Shown here: positions 41,337 through 49,172 of the stretch, in pieces
How the letters are laid out: the number at the start of each line of letters is the position of its first letter
How positions within the stretch are numbered: position 1 is the stretch's first letter
NCBI GenBank assembly: GCA_902515395.1
Contig: CABXUL010000006.1
Location: 1-64,000 of the forward strand
Source of the DNA: an uncultured Bacteroidota bacterium
Lineage (GTDB): Bacteria > Bacteroidota > Bacteroidia > Flavobacteriales > Flavobacteriaceae
DNA length: 64,000 bases
Direction: 5' to 3'
The notes under the pieces: generated by a model
What the model saw: only the letters and a program-made list of their open reading frames with translations
Databases searched by the model: none
Told to the model about the DNA's origin: nothing
Program-made: the position numbers and the translations under genes

Positions 41337-42481
41337 TTTTTTGTTATTCGTTTAATAGCTTTATTAATTTGGTCTTCTTTTACACATAGTGAAAAACGGA
41401 CATAGCCTTCACCAAGACTGCCAAAGATACTTCCCGGTGTAATAAATAGATTGTATTTTTGTAAAATTTCCTCAATTACTTCAACCGAACTTTTATTAGT
41501 GTCTTTAAGTTTAGCCCAAACAAATAGCCCACTACTTTGAAGATCAAATTCTGTATTTAAAAGTGCCGCTAATTTAAAAATCAACTTTCTTCTTTTGGTG
41601 TAAGTATCATTCAATTGTTTAAACCAGATTTCATTAACATCTAGCGCAGCAATTGCCCCCTTTTGGATTCCTAAAAACATTCCAGAATCCATATTACTTT
41701 TAACCTTCAACAGTGCTTTAATATTTTCTTTATTACCTAAAACCATTCCTACCCGCCAACCAGCCATATTAAAAGATTTACTTAAAGAATTCAATTCCAT
41801 ACCTACCTCCATTGCCCCTGGCACCGAAAGCATGCTATGGGGGCGATCAGTAAGAATAAAACTGTAGGGATTGTCATTTACCAAAAGGATCTCTCTCTCT
41901 CTAACCCAATCAATTAATTTTCTAAATGTTTCTTGTTTAGCATTGGCTCCAGTTGGCATGTTAGGATAATTGACCCACATTATTTTAACACCATTCAAGT
42001 CCATTTGATTTAATGCCTCTAGGTCAGGTTGCCAATCATTTTCAGGACTAAGATTATAAAAAACAGGGGTGGCTTGCAAAAGTCTAGTTACTGATTGGTA
42101 AGTTGGATAACCAGGATTTGGAATCAACACCTTATCTCCAGGATTTAAAAAAGCCATTGAAATATGCATTATACCCTCTTTTGATCCCAAAAGGGGTAAA
42201 ATTTCACTATCGGGATTTGCGTTAACATGATAATGCCTTAGGTAAAATTTGGCAATTGCAATTCTTAGCTCAGGAATTCCCTGATAACTTTGGTACTGAT
42301 GAACTTTGGGATTGCTAAAACTTTCTTTTAACGCCTTGACTACGTCAGGGTGAGCAGGTAAATCAGGACTTCCAATACCCATATTTATTATCGGTTTACC
42401 TTTGGCAATCATAGCAGAAACCTCTCTCAATTTCTTAGAGAAGTAATATTCTTTAACTGTATCTAATCTTTTTGCAATCAT
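41333..42481 (-). CDS. PLP-dependent aminotransferase (probable aromatic amino acid aminotransferase by operon context)
   Basis: INMGIGSPDLPAHPDV, NYPNMPTGANAK, SLSKSFNMAGWRVGMVLG; start/stop overlaps with pheA and tyrA. Confidence 0.92.
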   Translation of the reverse strand: MIAKRLDTVKEYYFSKKLREVSAMIAKGKPIINMGIGSPDLPAHPDVVKALKESFSNPKVHQYQSYQGIPELRIAIAKFYLRHYHVNANPDSEILPLLGSKEGIMHISMAFLNPGDKVLIPNPGYPTYQSVTRLLQATPVFYNLSPENDWQPDLEALNQMDLNGVKIMWVNYPNMPTGANAKQETFRKLIDWVREREILLVNDNPYSFILTDRPHSMLSVPGAMEVGMELNSLSKSFNMAGWRVGMVLGNKENIKALLKVKSNMDSGMFLGIQKGAIAALDVNEIWFKQLNDTYTKRRKLIFKLAALLNTEFDLQSSGLFVWAKLKDTNKSSVEVIEEILQKYNLFITPGSIFGSLGEGYVRFSLCVKEDQINKAIKRITKK

Positions 42482-43302
42482 GATTTATCAGATTTATATT
42501 CACCTAACACTTTAAAGGAGGTAGCCATTATTTTCAATAACGATTTCGCTTTAAAATAATCCGTTGACTCATCAAAAGTAACATCTACAAAAAATGCATA
42601 CTTACCAGGCGTTTTGATCACAGGTAAAGATTGTATTTTGGTCAAATTTAGATTGCAATCACTCACGACATTTAGTGCCGTGGCTAAACTACCACGTTTA
42701 TGGTCTAACACAAATTTCCAAGCAGCCTTGTTTATATTATCTTGTCGTTCAGGGATTGTCTTTTGAACTATTACAAAACGTGTAACATTATTTTTTATCG
42801 TCTGAATAGATTCACTTATAATACTTAATCCATAAATATCAGCAGCCCAAATGCCTGCTATAGCTCCACGACTCTTAATATTTTTTTCACTTATTTTCAT
42901 GGCCTCTTCTGCAGTATCATGACTTTCAACCAACTTGATGTAGGGATAATCCTGGAAAAAATTTTTACACTGTAATATAGCCATAGGGTGAGAATGTACT
43001 TCTTCGATATCAGTTATGGATTGCCCTGGAAGAGCCATCAAATTATGCTGTATACGGAGATAAAACTCACCTACAATGACTAATTCGTATTGGTCTAGCA
43101 ATGCATAGTTAGGCAATATAGATCCTGCAATTGAGTTTTCAATCGCCATGACTGCCTGATCACAATCACCCGCTAAAACAGCTTGTGATAAATCATCAAA
43201 GGTACTGCACTCGACAAGAGATAGGTTACCATCATAATATTCACTTACCACCTGATGATGGAAAGACCCTTTAATACCCTGTATGGCTATTTTTCTTGTC
43301 AT
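42478..43302 (-). CDS. pheA: Prephenate dehydratase with ACT domain
   Basis: IAIQGIKGSFHHQVVSEYY, VMAIENSIAGSILPNYALL, ACT region KRGSLATALNVVSDCNLNLTKIQSLPVIKTPGKYAFFVDV. Confidence 0.95.
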   Translation of the reverse strand: MTRKIAIQGIKGSFHHQVVSEYYDGNLSLVECSTFDDLSQAVLAGDCDQAVMAIENSIAGSILPNYALLDQYELVIVGEFYLRIQHNLMALPGQSITDIEEVHSHPMAILQCKNFFQDYPYIKLVESHDTAEEAMKISEKNIKSRGAIAGIWAADIYGLSIISESIQTIKNNVTRFVIVQKTIPERQDNINKAAWKFVLDHKRGSLATALNVVSDCNLNLTKIQSLPVIKTPGKYAFFVDVTFDESTDYFKAKSLLKIMATSFKVLGEYKSDKS

Positions 43303-43310
43303 ATCCTCAA

Positions 43311-43342
43311 AAAAAAAGTCCCGATAAATCAGGACTTTTTTT
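43311..43342 (-). terminator. Intrinsic terminator in the pheA leader (attenuator)
   Basis: On -: AAAGTCCTGAT-TT-ATCGGGACTTTTTTT; strong stem with U-tract, lying between a short leader ORF and the pheA ATG. Confidence 0.9.
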
Positions 43343-43376
43343 CTTAACTATATTTAGAATATTACAAAGCCCCAAC
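43328..43376 (-). promoter_or_regulatory. Predicted antiterminator pairing in the pheA leader
   Basis: GUUGGGGCUUU (43366-43376) can form 11 contiguous pairs (4 G-U) with AAAGUCCUGAU (43328-43338), the 5' arm of the terminator. Confidence 0.7.
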
Positions 43377-43430
43377 TGCTTCTGAATAGAAGTAGAAAAA
43401 GAAAGTGTAATATGTATTATTGTAAATCAT
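43362..43430 (-). CDS. Phe/Tyr-rich attenuator leader peptide MIYNNTYYTFFFYFYSEAVGAL
   Basis: 22-codon ORF ATG...TAA with 4 Phe and 5 Tyr codons, including a TFFFYFY run, directly upstream of the antiterminator/terminator of the aromatic operon. Too short for the ORF track. Confidence 0.88.
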   Translation of the reverse strand: MIYNNTYYTFFFYFYSEAVGAL

Positions 43431-43444
43431 TTTAAATATCTCGA

Positions 43445-43474
43445 CAAAAGTAAGATAGGTTTTCACAAAAACAA
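43445..43474 (-). promoter_or_regulatory. Predicted promoter of the pheA leader/operon: TTG-N19-TACTTTTG
   Basis: On -: TTG (43474-43472), 19-nt spacer, TACTTTTG (43452-43445), matching the Bacteroidota consensus; ATG of the leader peptide about 14 nt downstream. Confidence 0.7.
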
Positions 43475-43634
43475 ATGATTTTATAAATTTTTTATAATCT
43501 AAAATTTTTTTAATCAGTTAAATAAATTTCTTTTCCAAAACTCTATACTTTAGCTTTTATTATTCCCCTTGGATTATCTAATTTTAATTAATTTCTTAAT
43601 AAAATTTAAATTAGTTTAATTCTACATAAAAATT

Positions 43635-44534
43635 ATGGACATTAAGATTGATTTTTTATCTAAAAGTTATGGAAGTTTTTCGGTACTGAAAAAAATATCT
43701 CTCCATTTTAATCAAAATGGAGTTATAGGCCTTTTGGGACCAAACGGTGCGGGAAAAACAACTTTGATGAAAATCATGACAGGCTACCTAAACCAATGGG
43801 ATGGTGAAGTAAGGATCGATGGGTTTGATTTAAAAAAAGACTTAAAAAAAATACAAGCTCAAATTGGTTATTTACCAGAAAACAATCCACTTTACTCAGA
43901 AATGTACGTAAAGGAATACCTAAAGTTCGTTGGACAGTTACATAGAATAAAGACTCCACCAATTGAAGAGTTGATCGAAAAAATAGGTTTGTCTTCTCAA
44001 TTTAAAAAAAAAATAGGTAATCTTTCTAAAGGTTTCAAACAAAGAGTAGGGCTCGCTGCAGCATTATTACATGACCCTAAATACCTGATATTAGACGAGC
44101 CTACTACTGGACTTGATCCTAATCAAATAATCGAAATTCGAAAGATAATTCAAGACTTGGGAAAGAAAAAAATGGTTTTTATATCCACTCATGTTCTCCA
44201 AGAAGTCGAGGCAATGTGTAAGGATGTCGTAATTATAAACAAAGGAGAAATAGTCTTAAACCAGTCCCTTAAAGAACTTCAATCTAATAAAGAACAAATA
44301 ATTGAAGTAAGTTTTGACTACAGAGTGGAAAATTTAGCACTAGCAAAAATACCTCAACTGAAAACGGTAACGAATACTTTCGACTTTAACTATGAATTGA
44401 CCTTTGAAAACAGTGAAGATATGAGACCAGCAATATTTGACTTTGCACACGAAAATGGTCTAAAAATCTTGGGGTTAAAACAAAAAAATCAAAGTTTGGA
44501 AAAAAGATTTAATACTTTGACCAAAGAAATTTAA
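43635..44534 (+). CDS. gldA: Gliding motility-associated ABC transporter ATP-binding protein GldA
   Basis: GLLGPNGAGKTTLMKIMTGYLNQWDGEV, LSKGFKQRVGLAAALLHDPKYLILDEPTTGLDPNQI; GldA-like length and C-terminus. Confidence 0.85.
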   Translation: MDIKIDFLSKSYGSFSVLKKISLHFNQNGVIGLLGPNGAGKTTLMKIMTGYLNQWDGEVRIDGFDLKKDLKKIQAQIGYLPENNPLYSEMYVKEYLKFVGQLHRIKTPPIEELIEKIGLSSQFKKKIGNLSKGFKQRVGLAAALLHDPKYLILDEPTTGLDPNQIIEIRKIIQDLGKKKMVFISTHVLQEVEAMCKDVVIINKGEIVLNQSLKELQSNKEQIIEVSFDYRVENLALAKIPQLKTVTNTFDFNYELTFENSEDMRPAIFDFAHENGLKILGLKQKNQSLEKRFNTLTKEI

Positions 44535-44677
44535 AAAATTTAATAGCTATCTTACTTACCCTATTGATTTCCTCATCGCTAAAATTTTAATTTAATTTAT
44601 CATTTTTAAATTTGCAGAGAAAATCTTTACTTTCAAAACTAGATATCTTTCTATTTAAGTATGCTGATTTAAGTTTA

Positions 44678-45643
44678 TTAAGTCTTAAATATCTTTCTAA
44701 GTATTTTAGATATTGCCTTATTCTCAATTAAAAATGCATCGTGTCCATGAATGGAATTAAGTTCATGATAATAAATTTTCTTTTTGAGATTTCTCCCAAT
44801 TTTAAAAGTCTTCTGATCCTCTTCGGGAGTAAAAAAAATATCGCTATCAATTGCAATTAAATGAATATCAGATTCAATACTTTTAATCACCTTTTCAATA
44901 GATTCTCCATTTCTTGTAATATCAACAGAGGCTAATAAATGATTCATAGTCTTATATGCTTTTAACAAAAAACGTTTAAAAAGTTTATCTCCATGATGAA
45001 TTAACCAGCTCTCTACATTGTAAATATTCTTCTCAAGGTTTTTAGTTCTCCCGAAACGCTCCGAAAAGGAGGCTGGAGTTCGATATGTTAACATCGCATG
45101 AATACGAGCATCTCTTATGGGATCTTTTGAATTTTCCAACAAACGTTTTTGGAGAAAAGTATTTGCAATAATCCAATCTGAAGCTTTCCAATCTGCAGCA
45201 ACAGGTATCAAATTTTTGGTTAATGAAGGATACAATGCTGCCATTTCCCATGCAATTCCACCTCCTATTGAACCTCCAATTAAAGCAAATAATTTTCCAA
45301 CTCCTAAGACTTGAAGTCCTTTGTAAAAAATCTCTGCAATATCACCGGTATGAAAATCTTGATAGTTTTCAATAATATAATTTTTTACACCATTTCCAGG
45401 AATATTAAATGCCAAGATTGCAAAAGTTTTCGTATCGATGGTTAGGTTCGGACCTACAATCTCGTTCCACCAGCCCGAAGAACCGGCGACATTTGCATCG
45501 CCAGTTAGGGAGTGGTTTATGAGAACCACTGGGGCATTAATACAATTTCTGCCAAAATGCTGATAATGCAATTCAACTTTATCGTAATAGCTACCGCTAG
45601 CAGTGGTAAAATTAGGAATCGATATGGTTTTAACCTTCGACAT
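44678..45643 (-). CDS. metX: Alpha/beta-fold homoserine O-acetyltransferase family protein
   Basis: VLINHSLTGDANV, WWNEIVGPNLTIDTKTFAILAFNIPGNG, GGSIGGGIAWEMAALYP, MLTYRTPASFSERFGR; third gene of the metK-metY operon. Confidence 0.85.
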   Translation of the reverse strand: MSKVKTISIPNFTTASGSYYDKVELHYQHFGRNCINAPVVLINHSLTGDANVAGSSGWWNEIVGPNLTIDTKTFAILAFNIPGNGVKNYIIENYQDFHTGDIAEIFYKGLQVLGVGKLFALIGGSIGGGIAWEMAALYPSLTKNLIPVAADWKASDWIIANTFLQKRLLENSKDPIRDARIHAMLTYRTPASFSERFGRTKNLEKNIYNVESWLIHHGDKLFKRFLLKAYKTMNHLLASVDITRNGESIEKVIKSIESDIHLIAIDSDIFFTPEEDQKTFKIGRNLKKKIYYHELNSIHGHDAFLIENKAISKILRKIFKT

Positions 45644-45653
45644 TTATTCCATA

Positions 45654-46925
45654 TTATACTGCTTTAAGTGCTTGGTCCAAATCTTCTTTTAAGTCTTCAA
45701 TATTTTCAATTCCAACTGAGATTCTAACCAAATCGGACGAAACCCCTGTACTACTTTGCTCTTCTTCATTTAACTGAGAATGAGTAGTGCTAGATGGATG
45801 AATAATCAAAGATTTAGTGTCACCAATATTTGCTAATAAAGCAAAAATCTTTGTGGACTCAGCAACTTTCTTAGCAGCCTCAAAGCCTTTTTTAAGTCCA
45901 AAGGTAACTATGCCGCTTTTTCCGTTTGGTAAGTATTTATTAGCTAAATTATGGTATTTAGAAGAATTTAAACCTGGATAATTAACCCAACTTACTTCTC
46001 CTCTTGATGATAACCACTTGGCTAGTTCTAAAGCATTCTGAGAATGTTTTTGCATACGCACCTCAAGAGTTTCTAGGCCCTGAATGACTTGAAAACTATT
46101 TAGCGGACTAGGTGCGCTACCGAGGTCTCTTAAACCCTCTACTCTAACTCTCGCGATAAAAGCAATTGGACCTAAAGCTTCATGATACTTAAGACCGTGA
46201 TAGGATGGCGAAGGCTCAGTAAATTCAGGAAAATTTCCATTTGAGTAATCAAAAGTTCCAGCATCAATAATAATTCCACCTAGAGTAGTTCCATTACCAG
46301 TAATGTACTTAGTTAATGAATGGATAACAATATTGGCTCCATATTTAATTGGATTAAGTAAGGCAGGAGTTGCAATAGTGTTGTCGACAATAAAAGGTAC
46401 TTTAGCCACTTTTGCATGATCACTGATTCCTTTTAAATCAATCACATCCAATTTTGGATTGCCCAAAGATTCTGCAAAAAATGCTCTTGTGTTTGGCTCA
46501 ACTGCTTTTGCAAAATTCTCTGTATCATCAGGGTCAACAAAAGTTGTAGTAATTCCAAAACGGGGTAGGGTATTACTTAACATATTATAAGTTCCTCCAT
46601 AAAGGCTATTAGATGCTACAATATGATCTCCAGACTTTAATAAGGTCATAAAAGTAGTAGCAATAGCTGCTGTTCCAGAGGCGGTTGCCACTGCAGCAAC
46701 ACCTCCTTCTAAGGCAGCCAAACGCTGTTCAAGAACATCATTGGTGGGGTTATTTAATCTGGTATAAATATACCCTGCCTCTGAAAGTGCAAATAAATTG
46801 GCAGCTTGATCAGAATCCTCAAATACATAGGATGTGGATTGATAAATCGGAACAGCTCTTGTTCCTTGTGTTTTTTTCACATCATGCCCAGCATGAAGTG
46901 CGTTAGTTGCTAATTTTAAACTCAT
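45654..46925 (-). CDS. metY: O-acetylhomoserine aminocarboxypropyltransferase / cysteine synthase family
   Basis: [79 protein letters not shown]. Confidence 0.93.
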   Translation of the reverse strand: MSLKLATNALHAGHDVKKTQGTRAVPIYQSTSYVFEDSDQAANLFALSEAGYIYTRLNNPTNDVLEQRLAALEGGVAAVATASGTAAIATTFMTLLKSGDHIVASNSLYGGTYNMLSNTLPRFGITTTFVDPDDTENFAKAVEPNTRAFFAESLGNPKLDVIDLKGISDHAKVAKVPFIVDNTIATPALLNPIKYGANIVIHSLTKYITGNGTTLGGIIIDAGTFDYSNGNFPEFTEPSPSYHGLKYHEALGPIAFIARVRVEGLRDLGSAPSPLNSFQVIQGLETLEVRMQKHSQNALELAKWLSSRGEVSWVNYPGLNSSKYHNLANKYLPNGKSGIVTFGLKKGFEAAKKVAESTKIFALLANIGDTKSLIIHPSSTTHSQLNEEEQSSTGVSSDLVRISVGIENIEDLKEDLDQALKAV

Positions 46926-48178
46926 AATTCAAAAGTGTTTTTAATTTTATTTAAATAATCTAATTTTTCCCAAGTAAAAAGCTCTACTTTTTTTTCTACT
47001 CTCCCACTATAGGGAGATTCAAAAACCTTGGTGATTTTTTGAGGTGATCTCCCCATATGACCATAAGCAGCTGTTTCTAGATAGATTGGGTTTCTAAGTT
47101 TAAGTCTTTGTTCAATAGCGTAAGGGCGTAGATCAAAAATCTGACTTACCTTTTCCGCAATTTCTACATCACTAAATGGCACTTTCGCAGTATTGAAAGT
47201 GTTTACGTTTATTGATGTTGGTGCTATCACCCCTATTGCATAACTTAGTTGAACTAATATTTCTTTTGCAACACCGGCAGCTACAATATTTTTAGCGATA
47301 TGACGAGCCGCATAAGCCGCTGATCGATCAACTTTACTTGGGTCTTTTCCACTAAAAGCACCTCCACCGTGGGCTCCTTTTCCTCCATAAGTATCCACGA
47401 TAATTTTCCTACCTGTTAGACCGGTATCCCCATGTGGACCTCCAATGACAAATTTTCCTGTAGGGTTTATATGGTAGATGATATCATCATTAAAAAGCTT
47501 TTGTATATGCAATGGCTCCTTATTTATAACATTTTTAACAGCTATATTAATAATATCACTATTAATTTTTTTCAAGACCTTCTCATTACTCTTATCAAAT
47601 GGGTCGTGTTGAGTAGAAACTACAATTGTATCAATTCTGATAGGCTTGTGGTTGTCATCATATTCTATGGTAACTTGTGACTTAGCATCGGGACGTAAAT
47701 AGGGAATTTGCTTACCATCCCTTCGTAAATCGGCAAGCTCAATCAAAATTTTATGAGATAAATCTAATGAAAGAGGAATATGGTTATCAGTTTCATCTGT
47801 AGCATAGCCAAACATTATACCCTGATCACCTGCCCCTTGTTCCTCTTTATTATCTCGATCGACACCTCTATTAATGTCTTTGGATTGTTCGTGTATTAGA
47901 GAAATGATACCACATGAATTTCCACTAAACTGATATTCATCTTTAGTATATCCTATATTATTAATTGTATCCCTAGCTATCTGTTGAACATCAAGATATG
48001 TACTACTTTTAACCTCTCCTGCAAGTACCACTTGACCAGTAGTTACAAGTGTTTCACAAGCAACTTTGCTTTCGGGATCAAAAGCAATAAAATTATCCAG
48101 TAATGCGTCACTGATTTGATCAGAAACTTTGTCGGGATGACCTTCGCTTACAGATTCAGAAGTAAATAAGTATGGCAT
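46922..48178 (-). CDS. metK: S-adenosylmethionine synthase
   Basis: [61 protein letters not shown]. Confidence 0.98.
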   Translation of the reverse strand: MPYLFTSESVSEGHPDKVSDQISDALLDNFIAFDPESKVACETLVTTGQVVLAGEVKSSTYLDVQQIARDTINNIGYTKDEYQFSGNSCGIISLIHEQSKDINRGVDRDNKEEQGAGDQGIMFGYATDETDNHIPLSLDLSHKILIELADLRRDGKQIPYLRPDAKSQVTIEYDDNHKPIRIDTIVVSTQHDPFDKSNEKVLKKINSDIINIAVKNVINKEPLHIQKLFNDDIIYHINPTGKFVIGGPHGDTGLTGRKIIVDTYGGKGAHGGGAFSGKDPSKVDRSAAYAARHIAKNIVAAGVAKEILVQLSYAIGVIAPTSINVNTFNTAKVPFSDVEIAEKVSQIFDLRPYAIEQRLKLRNPIYLETAAYGHMGRSPQKITKVFESPYSGRVEKKVELFTWEKLDYLNKIKNTFEL

Positions 48179-48184
48179 TTAAAA

Positions 48185-48228
48185 ATTGCTTTGTGAAAGG
48201 ATTTGACAAAATAAAGTCTTAAAGCAAT
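48185..48228 (-). promoter_or_regulatory. Predicted OFF-state hairpin of the metK riboswitch expression platform
   Basis: AUUGCUUU (48228-48221) pairs with AAAGCAAU (48192-48185), followed by UUUU and AA then the metK AUG. Confidence 0.55.
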
Positions 48229-48229
48229 A

Positions 48230-48277
48230 CCGCTTTAGCATTTTTTTAAGAGGTTGCAATCAGTCAAATCCTTCCTC
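48230..48277 (-). ncRNA. SAM-II riboswitch aptamer (metA motif) upstream of metK
   Basis: On -: GAGGAAGGATTTGACTGATTGCAACCTCTTAAAAAAATGCTAAAGCGG. P1 GAGG/CCTC with GATTTGA..ATTGCA loop, A-rich strand and GCTAAA..GG as in the SAM-II consensus; precedes metK-metY-metX. Confidence 0.88.
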
Positions 48278-48287
48278 GTTTGAAGTG

Positions 48288-48295
48288 CAAAGTTA
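48288..48295 (-). promoter_or_regulatory. Predicted -7 promoter element TAACTTTG for the SAM-II/metK transcript
   Basis: On -: TAACTTTG matches TAnnTTTG, ending 11 nt upstream of the aptamer P1; the -33 TTG is weak (TTT at expected spacing). Confidence 0.5.
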
Positions 48296-48449
48296 TTATT
48301 TATTTTTAAATTTTAAAAAAAAATTTAATTAAAGTTTGATTTAAGAATTTGAGATTGATTATTTACAATTTTTAATTAAAATTTGAACTAAAATTAAATG
48401 CATCAAAAAGAAAAAGTATTTATCTTGGCATCAAACAAAATATTTTAAA

Positions 48450-49064
48450 ATGCAATTTGCAATTGCTGGAAATATTGGCGCAGGTAAAACAAGCTTAGCT
48501 GAACTACTTTCGAAACATTATAAATGGGAGCCACATTTCGAGGATGTTATCGACAATCCTTATTTAGATGACTTTTATGTACACATGGAGCGATGGTCGT
48601 TTAACCTTCAGGTTTATTTTTTGAATAGTCGTTTTAGACAGCTAATGAGTTTTAACGGATCTGAAAAAAGTGTTGTACAAGATAGAACAGTTTATGAAGA
48701 CGCTTATATTTTTGCTCCAAACCTTCATTCTATGGGGTTAATGAATCAAAGAGACTTTAAAAATTATATATCACTATTTGAATTAATGGAATCAATGATT
48801 AAAGCCCCTGAGCTTTTAATTTACTTGAGAAGCAGTATTCCTAACTTGGTAAATAAAATTCATAAAAGAGGGAGAGAATATGAAAATTCAATAAGTATCG
48901 AATATTTAAGTCGCCTCAACGAACGTTACGAGGCTTGGGTATCAACTTATGATAAGGGTAAATTACTTGTTATTGATGTTGACAATTTAGATTTTGTTAA
49001 AAATAAAGAAGATCTAGGTTTCATCATCGAGAAAGTTGATGCAGAAATAAGTGGTTTATTCTAA
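48450..49064 (+). CDS. Deoxynucleoside kinase
   Basis: MQFAIAGNIGAGKTSLAELLSKHYKWEPHFEDVIDNPYLDDFY; VVQDRTVYEDAYIFA; KRGREYENSISIEYLSRLNERYEAW. Confidence 0.94.
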   Translation: MQFAIAGNIGAGKTSLAELLSKHYKWEPHFEDVIDNPYLDDFYVHMERWSFNLQVYFLNSRFRQLMSFNGSEKSVVQDRTVYEDAYIFAPNLHSMGLMNQRDFKNYISLFELMESMIKAPELLIYLRSSIPNLVNKIHKRGREYENSISIEYLSRLNERYEAWVSTYDKGKLLVIDVDNLDFVKNKEDLGFIIEKVDAEISGLF

Positions 49065-49172
49065 ATTTCACATTACTCTTTTCAACCAAAATTTAAATCT
49101 TAAAGACATTACAATTCTTTTTTATTCTGAATGGTTTTACTATTTTTGGTCCCGCTTAAAAAATAATACTTC

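Noticed and set aside
48221-48240. Short hairpin UAAAGC/GCUUUA in the metK leader taken alone as a terminator
   Set aside because: Only 6 bp and followed by AGACUUUAUUUU rather than a clean U-tract; more likely a competitor of the aptamer and of hairpin C.
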